56,801 nucleotides of DNA from an uncultured Clostridia bacterium (GCA_959602045.1 CAUGRT010000014.1:1-56801), one strand, 5' to 3'; positions 42,140 through 51,179 are shown, counted from the first letter of the stretch. Numbers and translations are program-made. Notes: generated by a model from the letters alone, not told the origin.

Positions 42140-42783
42140 ATTGCGTTGCCCTCGCGCGCTTGCTTGATTTTATAAGACAGCGTCATCATCGGGTCGGAAA
42201 TATGAACGTTTTCCACGGCAATGCCGGCAGGGAGCGATAACTCCGCATAGGAAAAATTCAATAAACCCCGTATACCGCATTTCACCAATCGTTCGGCAAC
42301 GCTTTGCACTGCATGCTTCGGCGTGGTTAAAATAGCAATATCCACACGATTATTTGCCATAAATGATTCTAATTCTTTAATATCCTTGACCTGAACACCG
42401 TTAATGGTCGAGCCAATGATATGCGCATTGTTATCAAATACGCCCACCAGCTTGAAACCGCGCTTTTCAAAATTGGAATGACTGGCAAGTGCGCGTCCCA
42501 AGTTTCCTGCGCCGACAATAATCATCGTATCGCCGTCATTTAAGCCCAGAATCTTTCCGATTTCGTTATAAAGATACTCTACATTATAGCCATAGCCTTG
42601 CTGTCCGAAGCCTCCAAAATAATTAAAATCCTGCCGGATCTGAGAGGCGGTCACGTTCATTTTCTGACTGAGGGCATTTGAGGATATACGCGTGATATTT
42701 TGCTTCAAAAGCTCACCCAAATACCGATAATAACGCGGCAGCCGCTTAATCACTACGGCGGGAACCTTCTTGTTTTCTTCCAT
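42136..42783 (-). CDS. rex: Redox-sensing transcriptional repressor Rex
   Basis: 215 residues. Rex represses fermentative and respiratory genes until NADH rises. The N-terminal winged helix (VVIKRLPRYYRYLGELLKQN, SQKMNVTASQIRQDFNYFGG) is followed by the Rossmann domain with VGAGNLGRALASH and the C-terminal swapped helix. It is the first gene of a two-gene operon. Preceded by AAGAGG. Confidence 0.95.
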   Translation of the reverse strand: MEENKKVPAVVIKRLPRYYRYLGELLKQNITRISSNALSQKMNVTASQIRQDFNYFGGFGQQGYGYNVEYLYNEIGKILGLNDGDTMIIVGAGNLGRALASHSNFEKRGFKLVGVFDNNAHIIGSTINGVQVKDIKELESFMANNRVDIAILTTPKHAVQSVAERLVKCGIRGLLNFSYAELSLPAGIAVENVHISDPMMTLSYKIKQAREGNAI

Positions 42784-42816
42784 GCAATTTAACCTCTTAT
42801 TTGTTTTCTTAGTTCT

Positions 42817-42845
42817 ATTATAGCATATTTTAATGAGATAGTAAA
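42817..42845 (-). promoter_or_regulatory. Promoter of rex
   Basis: Minus strand TTTACT (42840-42845), 17-bp spacer, TATAAT (42817-42822) with a TGC extension. Confidence 0.65.
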
Positions 42846-42861
42846 GTCTTTTTCAATTTTT

Positions 42862-44241
42862 TTATGGGGTCATTGCCGCGGAGGGATTCTCGCGAAAAGA
42901 CTTCATCAGCCGGGTATATAGGATACAGAAACAGATCACGTGGCAAACCGTTGTAATCGTCCAGGTTACGGGATAGGACAGGTACAGGACGGGCAAGGTT
43001 TTTTGCCATTGGAAAATTGTAAAAATCCATACAATCCGCAAACCGCATGCTCCGGCAAGGGAAACAATCATCGGCAGGAATGAATACCCCAATCCGCGGA
43101 TGCAACCGACCATGACATCCATCAGACCGCACAGGAAATACGGTACGCAAATCGCCTTTAAACGCATCATTCCGTTTTGAATAACATCGGCATCCGAGGA
43201 ATAAATTCTTAACAGATGATGACCGAATACATAAGACGAAACACCCATAATCAAGCCGGTTACGGTGACGCTTGCAAGACAAATCCACATAATCCGCAGG
43301 ATTCGTTCGGGCTTTCTCGCACCGTAATTCTGGCTTGTAAAGGAAAGCGCCGTTTGATGGAATGCATTCATTGCCATGTAGACAAAACCCTCAATATTTG
43401 CCGCGGCGGTACTTCCTGCCATTGCGACGGAACCGAATAGGTTGATGGAGGACTGAATCAGTACATTGGAAATTGAAAAAATCGCGCCCTGCATCCCGGC
43501 CGGCAATCCGATTTTGATAATCAGCCACAGCTTACGGGGGTGAATTTTCAGCTTTTTCAATTCCAATTTATAAGCGCCGTCAGCTTTCATCAGCGCCCGA
43601 ACCATTAATCCAGCAGACAAAATCTCGGACAATACTGTTGCCAGAGCAACACCGGCAACCCCCATGTGCAGCTGAATGACAAAGAACAGATTCATGATGA
43701 CATTCAAGATTCCGGCTGCCAATAAATAATACAGCGGACGGCGTGTGTCACCGATTGCGCGGAAAATCGCCGTTCCGAAATTATAGAGCATGATAATTGG
43801 CATACCAGTAAAATAAATTTTCATATATAATGCTGCTTGATCCAGAACATCCTCCGGAGTCCCCATCAAAGCCAGCAGCGGTTTGGATAAAAAGATGCCG
43901 ATAAAGATCAGCATCACGCCGCATAAAACGCTGAAAGCGATGGAAGTATGTACGACCTCACTAATATCACGCTGATTCCCGGAACCGCAGAACCGAGCAG
44001 TCATAACATTGGTACCGACTGAGAATCCGATAAAAAGATTAATAAGCAGATTGATCAGTGCAGTAGTCGAGCCAACGGCAGCTAATGCCTGATGTCCTAC
44101 AAAACGCCCGACCACGATGATATCCGCAGCATTAAAAAGCAACTGTAAAATACTTGACAGCATCAGCGGTAAGGCAAATATTAAAATTTTTCCGGTCAAA
44201 GGACCGTTACACATATCCATTTCACGCATTTTGGATTTCAA
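42862..44241 (-). CDS. MATE-family efflux transporter
   Basis: 459 residues with about 12 helices. The opening NGPLTGKILIFALPLMLSSI and the repeats GRFVGHQALAAVGSTTALIN and GSVAMAGSTAAANIEGFVYM are typical of MATE multidrug/cation antiporters. The start is taken as TTG at 44241, ten bases after GGAGG; an ATG nearer to the GGAGG is in another frame and gives only eight codons. The substrate is unknown. It has its own promoter. Confidence 0.9.
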   Translation of the reverse strand: MKSKMREMDMCNGPLTGKILIFALPLMLSSILQLLFNAADIIVVGRFVGHQALAAVGSTTALINLLINLFIGFSVGTNVMTARFCGSGNQRDISEVVHTSIAFSVLCGVMLIFIGIFLSKPLLALMGTPEDVLDQAALYMKIYFTGMPIIMLYNFGTAIFRAIGDTRRPLYYLLAAGILNVIMNLFFVIQLHMGVAGVALATVLSEILSAGLMVRALMKADGAYKLELKKLKIHPRKLWLIIKIGLPAGMQGAIFSISNVLIQSSINLFGSVAMAGSTAAANIEGFVYMAMNAFHQTALSFTSQNYGARKPERILRIMWICLASVTVTGLIMGVSSYVFGHHLLRIYSSDADVIQNGMMRLKAICVPYFLCGLMDVMVGCIRGLGYSFLPMIVSLAGACGLRIVWIFTIFQWQKTLPVLYLSYPVTWTITTVCHVICFCILYTRLMKSFRENPSAAMTP

Positions 44242-44274
44242 GCTTCATCACCCTCCAATTTTTGTTCAGCTTTT

Positions 44275-44303
44275 ATTGTATCACTCTTGTTAGCAAAATG
44301 CAA
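44275..44303 (-). promoter_or_regulatory. Promoter of the MATE gene
   Basis: Minus strand TTGCAT (44298-44303), 17-bp spacer, TACAAT (44275-44280). Confidence 0.7.
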
Positions 44304-44355
44304 CAGCCAAAAGTCGTTTTTTGAAAAAAATTATAGGCTGTCTCTGCTCCGCAAG

Positions 44356-44392
44356 AAAAAACGAGCGATTCCGTATTTGCGCTCGTTTTTTT
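44356..44392 (-). terminator. Terminator of rqcH
   Basis: AAAAAACGAGCG (44356-44367) pairs with CGCTCGTTTTTT, loop 12 nt; the T run lies downstream of rqcH on the minus strand. Confidence 0.85.
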
Positions 44393-44399
44393 ATGGGGA

Positions 44400-46139
44400 T
44401 TAATCGTTCGCGATTAACCGCGGTGTGACATAGATGGTGTTATAACCGTCATAGATCACCATGCCCGGCTTTGCGCCATTGGGCTTTTTTACGTTTTTGA
44501 TTCGGGTATAATCCACGGGAACCTGGGAAGATTCTCTGGCTTTGGAATAGTATGCCGCCAGACCTGCCGCCTCGGCAATCGTTCGGGGCGGAACGTCTTT
44601 ATCCAGACCCAATTTAATAATCACATGCGAGCCGTGGATGTTTTTGGTATGAAACCATAAGTCCGATGAGTTCGCCAGTTTTGTCGTTACATAATCATTT
44701 TGCGTGTTGTTTTTCCCGACATAAATATCAAATCCGTCTGATGAAATAAAATGCATCGGCACGGTCTCCTTTTTCTTTTGCCTTTTGGGATTTACGCGGC
44801 GTTTCAGATACCCCTCCCGAACAAGCTCCGCCCGGATTTCGTTTAAGTCCGTTTCGTTTTCGGCGTTTTCCACCGCCGATAAGGTGCTTTCTATATAATC
44901 CAATTCTTCATGCGCATATTTTAACTGCTTTGCCGCTTCAACCTCGGCGGTTTTGGCTTTATTATATTTTTTGAAATATTTCTGCGCATTCTGTGAGGGG
45001 GAGAGGGCAGGGGAAAGAGCAATTTTGATCTCTTTCATATTATCATAATAATTTTCTGCCGTTAATTCCCGATCCCCATCCTGAATCCGATACAGATTGG
45101 AGGTAATCAGTTCGCCCTTGATTTTATATAAATCCTTATTTTCAGCGTCTTTCAGCGTTCTTGAAAGAATCGTGATTTTCTTTGAAAAGCGCTCCGATAC
45201 GGTGTTCAGCAGTTTGACAAGGTCAGCGCTTTTTTGCCGCATGCGCTCGTGCATATCCCGTATATGATAGAAATCATCCATCGCCCGGCTCAATGTTGCT
45301 GCCGGAACGACCTCGGCAAGCGTTTCATACTGTTGAATTTGTATGGCGGAAAAGTCAATCAGCTTTCCGGTATCCTGCTCGCGAATGACGCAGGGTGAAA
45401 AGTCCCCTGCTGCAATCTCCTGCGCAAATCGGATCAACTCTGCTTTTAAAGCGCTCTGCTTATTGAGATTCAGTTCATCGGAGTTCACGTCCACTCTGCC
45501 AAAGGCGCGGTATACAATCTCGCGTGCGGTTAGCGGACTGATTCCTGAAACGGCATCCATCAAAATCCGATCGGCGGTTCGGGGCAAGGAAAAATCCAAT
45601 ACTGTTGCCGCACTGACTTCATTGAGCGGCGTGCGAGCCTGGGTCGGCGGAAGAACATACTCCAGTCCCGGTAAGACCTGGCGGACGGAGCTGACCGTAA
45701 AATCCACGTGCTTGATGGAATCTAAAATTTTTCCCTCACTGCTGACTAAGATAATATTGGAGTTTCTGCCCATGATTTCCGCGATAATATATTTTACGGT
45801 CAAATCGCCGAGCTCATCGTAGCTTTCGACCGAGATTTTCACAATCCGTTCAAACCCGATCTGTTCCACACCGGTGATTTTTCCGCCGCTTAAATGCTTT
45901 CGCAGCAGCATACAGAACATCGGAGCGGTCATTGGATTTTTCTTCTGGTATTCGGTCAGATGAATCCGCGGATGTGCTGCTCCTGCGGACAGAATCAGCC
46001 GATAGTTATCGCTATAGGTGCGGATATGCAAAATGATTTCATCCTTTTCCGGCTGATGAATTTTGTCGATTCTGCCGTTTATGATTTTCTCTGAAAGCTC
46101 TTTGCAGACCGCGTTGATACATACTGCGTCCAATGCCAT
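44400..46139 (-). CDS. rqcH: Ribosome quality control protein RqcH (NFACT family)
   Basis: 579 residues. RqcH binds obstructed 50S subunits and adds C-terminal alanine tails that mark nascent chains for degradation. Domains: NFACT-N (1-180, ALDAVCINAVCKELSEKIIN, GRIDKIHQPEKDEIILHIRT), a helix-hairpin-helix, coiled coils (about 300-430) and NFACT-R (about 445-560, FHTKNIHGSHVIIKLG). At positions 97-98 the essential Asp-Arg of Bacillus RqcH reads Glu-Arg (GFERIVKI). A degenerate repeat, copy 11, stands 57 nt upstream. AAAGGAG precedes the start. rqcP is at 35172. Confidence 0.93.
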   Translation of the reverse strand: MALDAVCINAVCKELSEKIINGRIDKIHQPEKDEIILHIRTYSDNYRLILSAGAAHPRIHLTEYQKKNPMTAPMFCMLLRKHLSGGKITGVEQIGFERIVKISVESYDELGDLTVKYIIAEIMGRNSNIILVSSEGKILDSIKHVDFTVSSVRQVLPGLEYVLPPTQARTPLNEVSAATVLDFSLPRTADRILMDAVSGISPLTAREIVYRAFGRVDVNSDELNLNKQSALKAELIRFAQEIAAGDFSPCVIREQDTGKLIDFSAIQIQQYETLAEVVPAATLSRAMDDFYHIRDMHERMRQKSADLVKLLNTVSERFSKKITILSRTLKDAENKDLYKIKGELITSNLYRIQDGDRELTAENYYDNMKEIKIALSPALSPSQNAQKYFKKYNKAKTAEVEAAKQLKYAHEELDYIESTLSAVENAENETDLNEIRAELVREGYLKRRVNPKRQKKKETVPMHFISSDGFDIYVGKNNTQNDYVTTKLANSSDLWFHTKNIHGSHVIIKLGLDKDVPPRTIAEAAGLAAYYSKARESSQVPVDYTRIKNVKKPNGAKPGMVIYDGYNTIYVTPRLIAND

Positions 46140-46196
46140 GTTCTTTTACTCCTTTGTTGTTTGATGGTTCGGCAATTGTAATTGGCGGCTAAGAAA

Positions 46197-46279
46197 TTGC
46201 ATCTGCCTTTGCTCTGTTCGGATAAGCTCCGCACAATGGGGCGGAGGTTTGAGCCGAAACGGAATAAAAACAGATGCAA
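46197..46279 (+). repeat. Degenerate covariant inverted repeat, copy 11
   Basis: TTGCATCTG (46197-46205) pairs with CAGATGCAA (46271-46279). The core is worn (AAGCTCCGC, GGCGGAGGTTTGAGCCGAAA), but the inner hairpin CTCCGC/GCGGAG has been kept by paired changes. It lies 57 nt upstream of rqcH. Confidence 0.75.
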
Positions 46280-46317
46280 CCTTCGTTCGATATTTTACAA
46301 TCGCCTGTTATGAATCC

Positions 46318-47001
46318 TTATTGCAGACGGAAAACCTGTGACAGATAAGCCTGTCCGCTTTGATCGTAGGTATCTCTTACGTAAACCTCAATCGGGGTGT
46401 TCGGATCAGAGGTTACATAACCCTTTTGAACCTTAATGCTTTTTCCGGGTTCCACTTTTTGCATGGTGGTTTCGGGTGAAAAGCCTTCAAGCGTTCCCTG
46501 GAAAACCGCAGGGGATAACTCCATGCCGTCTTGATAAGCCTCCGCATAGACTTCACCGGCAAAGTTCAGCTCCGAATCGGATGTGTTTTTGAAGTTGTAC
46601 TGTACAACGATCATATACGCCCCCTCAAACGGTAAGATTTTTACCTCATCAATGGCAACCTGGCAGGTTGTCATTTTGCCATCGCCTTTTTTACCGCTGT
46701 TGTCGGTCTTGGCTTTCGTTCCCTCGATTTTGTTCATGTTGACTTTCTTATCCGAATCCTCGGCGAAGTTGTCTGAGCTGCCGGAAGAATTGTTCTGCTC
46801 ACTTTGCGAAGTGGACGAATCCTTTTGTTCACTTCCCGAAGAAACCGCTCCGGCGGTCGGCGTTGCGGAAGCGCTTTCCGTTGTATTGGTAGTCGTTTGA
46901 CCGTCAACCAAAGCCGAGTTTGAATTTTTCTTCTGACCGCAGCCTGCCGCGGATACGGCAAGCATCAAAGCCAATATCGCAATCATAATATTTTTTTTCA
47001 T
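46318..47001 (-). CDS. DUF5067-like lipoprotein
   Basis: 227 residues. Signal peptide with lipobox (LAVSAAGC, Cys21), then a Ser/Thr/Asn/Gln-rich low-complexity tether (about 22-105), then a C-terminal beta-sandwich-like domain (QVAIDEVKILPFEGAYMIVV, YNFKNTSDSELNFAGEVYAE) typical of DUF5067/DUF4352-type extracellular domains. It should sit on the outer membrane face; the binding partner is unknown. The ATG is six bases after GGAGG and its 19-nt leader is identical to that of ypeB. Confidence 0.82.
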   Translation of the reverse strand: MKKNIMIAILALMLAVSAAGCGQKKNSNSALVDGQTTTNTTESASATPTAGAVSSGSEQKDSSTSQSEQNNSSGSSDNFAEDSDKKVNMNKIEGTKAKTDNSGKKGDGKMTTCQVAIDEVKILPFEGAYMIVVQYNFKNTSDSELNFAGEVYAEAYQDGMELSPAVFQGTLEGFSPETTMQKVEPGKSIKVQKGYVTSDPNTPIEVYVRDTYDQSGQAYLSQVFRLQ

Positions 47002-47127
47002 AATAATCCTCCATTCCGCCGCCGGTGGCGGCGCAAACCATAGCTTGTTTTCTCTTGTATCTTATCATACAGCGCTCAAAAAATCAAGCAATATTTCTGA
47101 AAGTTAATAGTAAATTAACATTCTTTC

Positions 47128-49506
47128 TTACTGTACATAAACAACAATGTCATCATTTTCCGCATCGGCGGTAATGGTTTTACCTGCGGTGATCTGCCCG
47201 GTCAGCGATAGCCGCGACAGTTTATCCTCCAACAGACGCTGAATTGCACGTTTCAGCGGTCTTGCGCCATATTTCACATCGTAGCCCTGATTGAGAATAA
47301 CCTCTTTTGCCGCGTCGGTAATTGTAAATACCGCACCCTTTTCATGGATTTTTTCGGTAATGTCTTTGAGCAGCAGTGTGATAATCTGCCGCAGCTCCGG
47401 TTTGTCGAGTGGTTTAAAGGTAATGATGTCGTCAATTCGGTTCAAAAATTCCGGCTTAAAGAACTGCTTCAGACTCTTTTGAACGTTATCCTCCATCTGT
47501 ACACTGTGATCCGAAAGGAATCCCAAACCGTTTGCCTTAAATTCAGTTCCGGCATTGGTCGTCATAATGATAATTGTATTTTCAAAATTGACGATTTTTC
47601 CATGGCTGTCGGCAATTCTGCCATCGTCCAGAATTTGCAGGAAGATATTGAATACCTCCGGATGCGCCTTTTCGATTTCATCCAGCAGAATGACGGAGTA
47701 TGGCTTTCTTCTGACTTTTTCGGTCAGCTGTCCGGCATCGTCATAACCCACATATCCCGGAGGAGAGCCAATCAGCTTGGATACGGCGTGTTTCTCCATA
47801 TATTCGGACATATCAATTCGGATCAACGCTTCTTCATTGCCAAACATGACTTCTGCCAGTGTTTTTACAAGCTCCGTCTTTCCCACGCCTGTCGGCCCGG
47901 CAAAAATAAAGGATACAGGGCGTTTGCGCGTGGTAATATCGGCTCTGCCGCGGCGGATTGCTTTTGCCACGGATTCTACGGCGGCATCCTGCCCGACAAC
48001 GCGCTGATGGATTCGGTTCTCCAAATCCAATAGCTTGACGGATTCATCCTCCGTCAGACGATGTACCGGGATTTTTGTCCAGCCTTCTACAACGGCGGCA
48101 ATATCATCAAAGGTAATTTCAGCTTTTGCGGCTTCCTCCTTTGCTTTGCCTAATTCCTCCTCAATCCGGTATTTTTCGGTTTTTAAATTAGCTGCCTTTT
48201 CAAAATCTCCGGATTCGGTGGCTTCAGTAATGGCATCATCCATTCCGGCTTCTTTTTCCTCCAGATTTTTTACTTCATAAAGCACCTTGTTCTTTAAATT
48301 GACCCGTGAACCTGCCTCGTCAATCACGTCAATCGCTTTATCCGGCAAGAAACGATCGGTAATATAGCGCTCGGAGAGCTTGACAGCTTCTTCAATAACG
48401 CTGTGGCTGATTTTCACATGATGATAGGTTTCGTAATAGTCCTTGATTCCCTCAAGAATTTCGATACTTTCTTCAATAGATGGTTCGTCAATCAGTACCG
48501 GCTGAAAACGCCGTTCCAATGCGCTGTCTTTTTCGATATGTTTCCGATATTCGGTTAGGGTGGTCGCGCCGATAATCTGAATTTCTCCGCGGGCAAGCGC
48601 CGGTTTTAGAATATTTGCGGCGGACATCGCCCCTTCGGCATCTCCGGCAGCAACGATATTGTGGATTTCATCAATTACCAGAATCACGTTGCCCTCATCC
48701 TCGGCTTCTTTCAGCAGACTTTTCAGACGTGCTTCAAACTGACCTCTGAATTGTGTTCCTGCCACCAATGCGGCAAAATCAATCAGATACAGCTGGTATC
48801 CGAAAAGCTTCGGCGGTACTTGTTTTTCGAAAATCCGACATGCCAACCCTTCCGCAACTGCGGTTTTTCCAACGCCCGGCTCTCCGAGTAAAACCGGATT
48901 GTTCTTCGAACGGCGGTTCAGAATCTGAATCACACGCTCAATCTCGGCATAACGGTTGACTACGCGGTCAACCTTACCCATTGCTGCCTTTGCCGTAAGA
49001 TTCGTTCCATAGGTTTCCAGCATGCTCTTTTTCCGCTTTTTGTTTGGTTTCCCGCTTTTCTTGGTGGTTTCGCTTTCGCGGTGAGAATTGCCATCAGCGG
49101 CGTGGGAGTCGGCATTTTCGGCAGAACCGAAGCCGGGAATGTTGCCAAAAAGACCGCCTAACATTTTTTCAAGCGGAGCTGTTGCAGCACCGCCCTCATC
49201 GTCCTCATCCTCCGGGTTCGTTCCGTCCATGCCATCCATACCGCCCATCAGATTGTTAAAATCGTTGAGTCCCTCGATACCACCCATGTTTTCCAAAAAC
49301 TCGGACATCTGACCGTTTAATGTATCAATGTCATCATCGTTTACGCCAAGTTGTTCTATCATATTATTTAAAGGCTTGATGCCCAGCGATTTTGCACAGG
49401 AAAGACATAACCCCTCGCTTGTGGTTTTATCTCCCTCCATTTTTGTAATATAAAGAACCGCAGGATTTTTATGACATCTTGCACATAATTCCATGTTAAT
49501 ACTCAT
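47128..49506 (-). CDS. ClpE-like ATP-dependent chaperone/protease ATPase
   Basis: 792 residues. N-terminal zinc finger (Cys8, Cys11, Cys34, Cys37), as in ClpE, replaces the double Clp-N repeat of ClpC. A long acidic and glycine/basic linker follows (about 60-170). Then AAA1 (Walker A GEPGVGKTA near 212), a UVR-type coiled segment (about 425-460), AAA2 (Walker A GPTGVGKTE near 538) and the D2-small domain. Such ATPases unfold substrates for ClpP; Bacillus ClpE is about 700 residues, so the linker accounts for the extra length. No CtsR-type operator was recognised upstream. AAAGGAG precedes the ATG. Confidence 0.85.
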   Translation of the reverse strand: MSINMELCARCHKNPAVLYITKMEGDKTTSEGLCLSCAKSLGIKPLNNMIEQLGVNDDDIDTLNGQMSEFLENMGGIEGLNDFNNLMGGMDGMDGTNPEDEDDEGGAATAPLEKMLGGLFGNIPGFGSAENADSHAADGNSHRESETTKKSGKPNKKRKKSMLETYGTNLTAKAAMGKVDRVVNRYAEIERVIQILNRRSKNNPVLLGEPGVGKTAVAEGLACRIFEKQVPPKLFGYQLYLIDFAALVAGTQFRGQFEARLKSLLKEAEDEGNVILVIDEIHNIVAAGDAEGAMSAANILKPALARGEIQIIGATTLTEYRKHIEKDSALERRFQPVLIDEPSIEESIEILEGIKDYYETYHHVKISHSVIEEAVKLSERYITDRFLPDKAIDVIDEAGSRVNLKNKVLYEVKNLEEKEAGMDDAITEATESGDFEKAANLKTEKYRIEEELGKAKEEAAKAEITFDDIAAVVEGWTKIPVHRLTEDESVKLLDLENRIHQRVVGQDAAVESVAKAIRRGRADITTRKRPVSFIFAGPTGVGKTELVKTLAEVMFGNEEALIRIDMSEYMEKHAVSKLIGSPPGYVGYDDAGQLTEKVRRKPYSVILLDEIEKAHPEVFNIFLQILDDGRIADSHGKIVNFENTIIIMTTNAGTEFKANGLGFLSDHSVQMEDNVQKSLKQFFKPEFLNRIDDIITFKPLDKPELRQIITLLLKDITEKIHEKGAVFTITDAAKEVILNQGYDVKYGARPLKRAIQRLLEDKLSRLSLTGQITAGKTITADAENDDIVVYVQ

Positions 49507-49622
49507 TTAGCTCCTTTCATAGGCAGGGGCAAGCCCCTCCAATTGTAAAATTCAAGTTCAGTGCAGGTGGGACATCTTTATTGAAGATACCCGAATCCTC
49601 TGATTTACAATTTATAAGTTTT
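49507..49622 (-). repeat. Palindromic leader element upstream of clpE-like gene
   Basis: AATTGTAAA (49541-49549) pairs with TTTACAATT (49604-49612) around an inner stem (GGG-ATCTT with AAGAT-CCC). Next to it is the small palindrome GGGGCAAGCCCC (49527-49538). The latter resembles short palindromes commonly dispersed in Oscillospirales-type genomes. It is a remnant repeat or a structured leader. Confidence 0.4.
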
Positions 49623-49631
49623 ATTATACCA
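49623..49631 (-). promoter_or_regulatory. Possible extended -10 promoter of the clpE-like gene
   Basis: Minus strand TGGTATAAT; the -35 region (TTTAAA) is weak. From here to 49793 only AT-rich sequence is seen. Confidence 0.4.
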
Positions 49632-49793
49632 CAGTTATCCAAATTTTTAAAGACCTTTTTTATTATGTTCATAAAAATTTTATTATTATACGAAAACCCC
49701 ATATAAAAATCATAAAAATTTATATTCTATCGGTGAAATTATAATGACTTTGCACAATTTTTTTGCGTATTTGCAGTTTTTTATAAATGGGTA

Positions 49794-49822
49794 TTGATTT
49801 TTGGACGAATTAATAGTAAAAT
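49794..49822 (+). promoter_or_regulatory. Promoter of the glycosyltransferase gene
   Basis: TTGATT (49794-49799), 17-bp spacer, TAAAAT (49817-49822). The leader then has a small GTGTCC-GAGA-GGACAT hairpin (49856-49871) with a GNRA loop. Confidence 0.6.
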
Positions 49823-49892
49823 AAAATGATGGATGTAATAATAGTTAAAAGGCGTGTGTCCGAGAGGACATGAAATCAATGGGGGTTTTATT

Positions 49893-51179
49893 ATGCCAAA
49901 CGATATTTCATTTTTGACCGTGTTCAGCATTATATTGCAAGTATTTTCGCTTTCAATCGGTCTTTATTATTTTATTGTAGGACTTTACGGATTTTTACCG
50001 GTTCCGGATAAGCACCGCCAGATCTCCAATAAGCTGCACAAATTTGCGCTGATCATCTCGGCACATAATGAGGAGGCGGTAATCGGCAATATGGTGGAGT
50101 CTTTAAAGGAACTGGATTATGATCCCGATTATTTTGATATTTTTGTAATAGCCGATAATTGTACGGATAAAACAGCGCTGCGTGCTCAGGAGGCAGGAGC
50201 GATTGTTTATGAGCGTACCAACAAAGAAAAGCGCGGCAAGGGATTTGCGTTGGAATGGTTTTTTGAAAAGCTATACAAAATGGAAACCAAATATGACTAC
50301 ATATCTATTTTTGATGCGGATAACTTAGTTGACCCGGGATTTTTGAAGGCGATGAACCGGAAAGCCAATCAAGGCTTCAAGGTGGTTCAAGGATTTTTGG
50401 ACAGTAAGAATCCATACGATTCATGGATCAGCGCATCATATTCATTCTGTTTCTGGTGCGTCAACAGAACCTTTCAGCTTTCCCGTTATAAGCTCGGACT
50501 TTGCTGTGAGCTTTCGGGAACCGGCTTTATTATTGCGGTAGATACGCTGAAAAAGTTAGGCTGGGGCGCTACCTGTCTGACGGAGGATATGGAATTCACC
50601 ATGAAGCTTGCGTTAAATGATGAAAAGGTTGCATTTGCTTATGACGCGAAAATCTATGATGAAAAGCCGCTGACGCTGATTCAGTCATGGCGGCAGAGAA
50701 AGCGTTGGATGCAGGGGCATTGCGATGTAGCATCACGGTATTTCTTCCCGCTTATGAAAAAGGGAATGAAAGAGAAAAAGCTTTCCTGCGTGGACTGTGC
50801 AACCTATCTGGTACAACCTATCCGGATTTTGGCATTGGGAATTATCACGTTCTTTTCCTATGCGCAGACGTTCCATCCGCAAGGGGATCTTGGATTTGTG
50901 CAGATGTCCTATCTGTTCAGCAATCCATGGATTTGGAATACAATTGTCATTGTTCAATTCCTTTATACGCCGTTTGTCATTTGGTATGAGCGTCGGGAAT
51001 TTAAGCCGATTATGATTCTGTATTACTTGGGATACCTGGTTTACAATTTCACGTGGGTGCCGATTGCGATTCAAGGAATGATTGACAAGAACAAAACGGA
51101 ATGGTCGCATACAAAGCATACGCGAACTATCAGTATGAAAGAGCTTGAAAAAATCAATAGCGGTTCTAAAGTAGGATAA
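49893..51179 (+). CDS. Membrane glycosyltransferase, GT2 (cellulose-synthase-like)
   Basis: 428 residues. One N-terminal helix, then a cytosolic GT-A domain with ISAHNEEAVIGNMVESL, the metal-binding FDADNLVDPGF, the catalytic TEDMEFTMK and the acceptor-site QSWRQRKRWMQGH, then about four helices. This is the layout of processive or single-addition GT2 enzymes making exopolysaccharide or glycolipid. The product is unknown, and no BcsB/PilZ partner is near. The ATG at 49893 follows GGGGGT; the frame is open upstream without a better start. The fragment at 8578-9132 is a broken relative. Confidence 0.9.
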   Translation: MPNDISFLTVFSIILQVFSLSIGLYYFIVGLYGFLPVPDKHRQISNKLHKFALIISAHNEEAVIGNMVESLKELDYDPDYFDIFVIADNCTDKTALRAQEAGAIVYERTNKEKRGKGFALEWFFEKLYKMETKYDYISIFDADNLVDPGFLKAMNRKANQGFKVVQGFLDSKNPYDSWISASYSFCFWCVNRTFQLSRYKLGLCCELSGTGFIIAVDTLKKLGWGATCLTEDMEFTMKLALNDEKVAFAYDAKIYDEKPLTLIQSWRQRKRWMQGHCDVASRYFFPLMKKGMKEKKLSCVDCATYLVQPIRILALGIITFFSYAQTFHPQGDLGFVQMSYLFSNPWIWNTIVIVQFLYTPFVIWYERREFKPIMILYYLGYLVYNFTWVPIAIQGMIDKNKTEWSHTKHTRTISMKELEKINSGSKVG

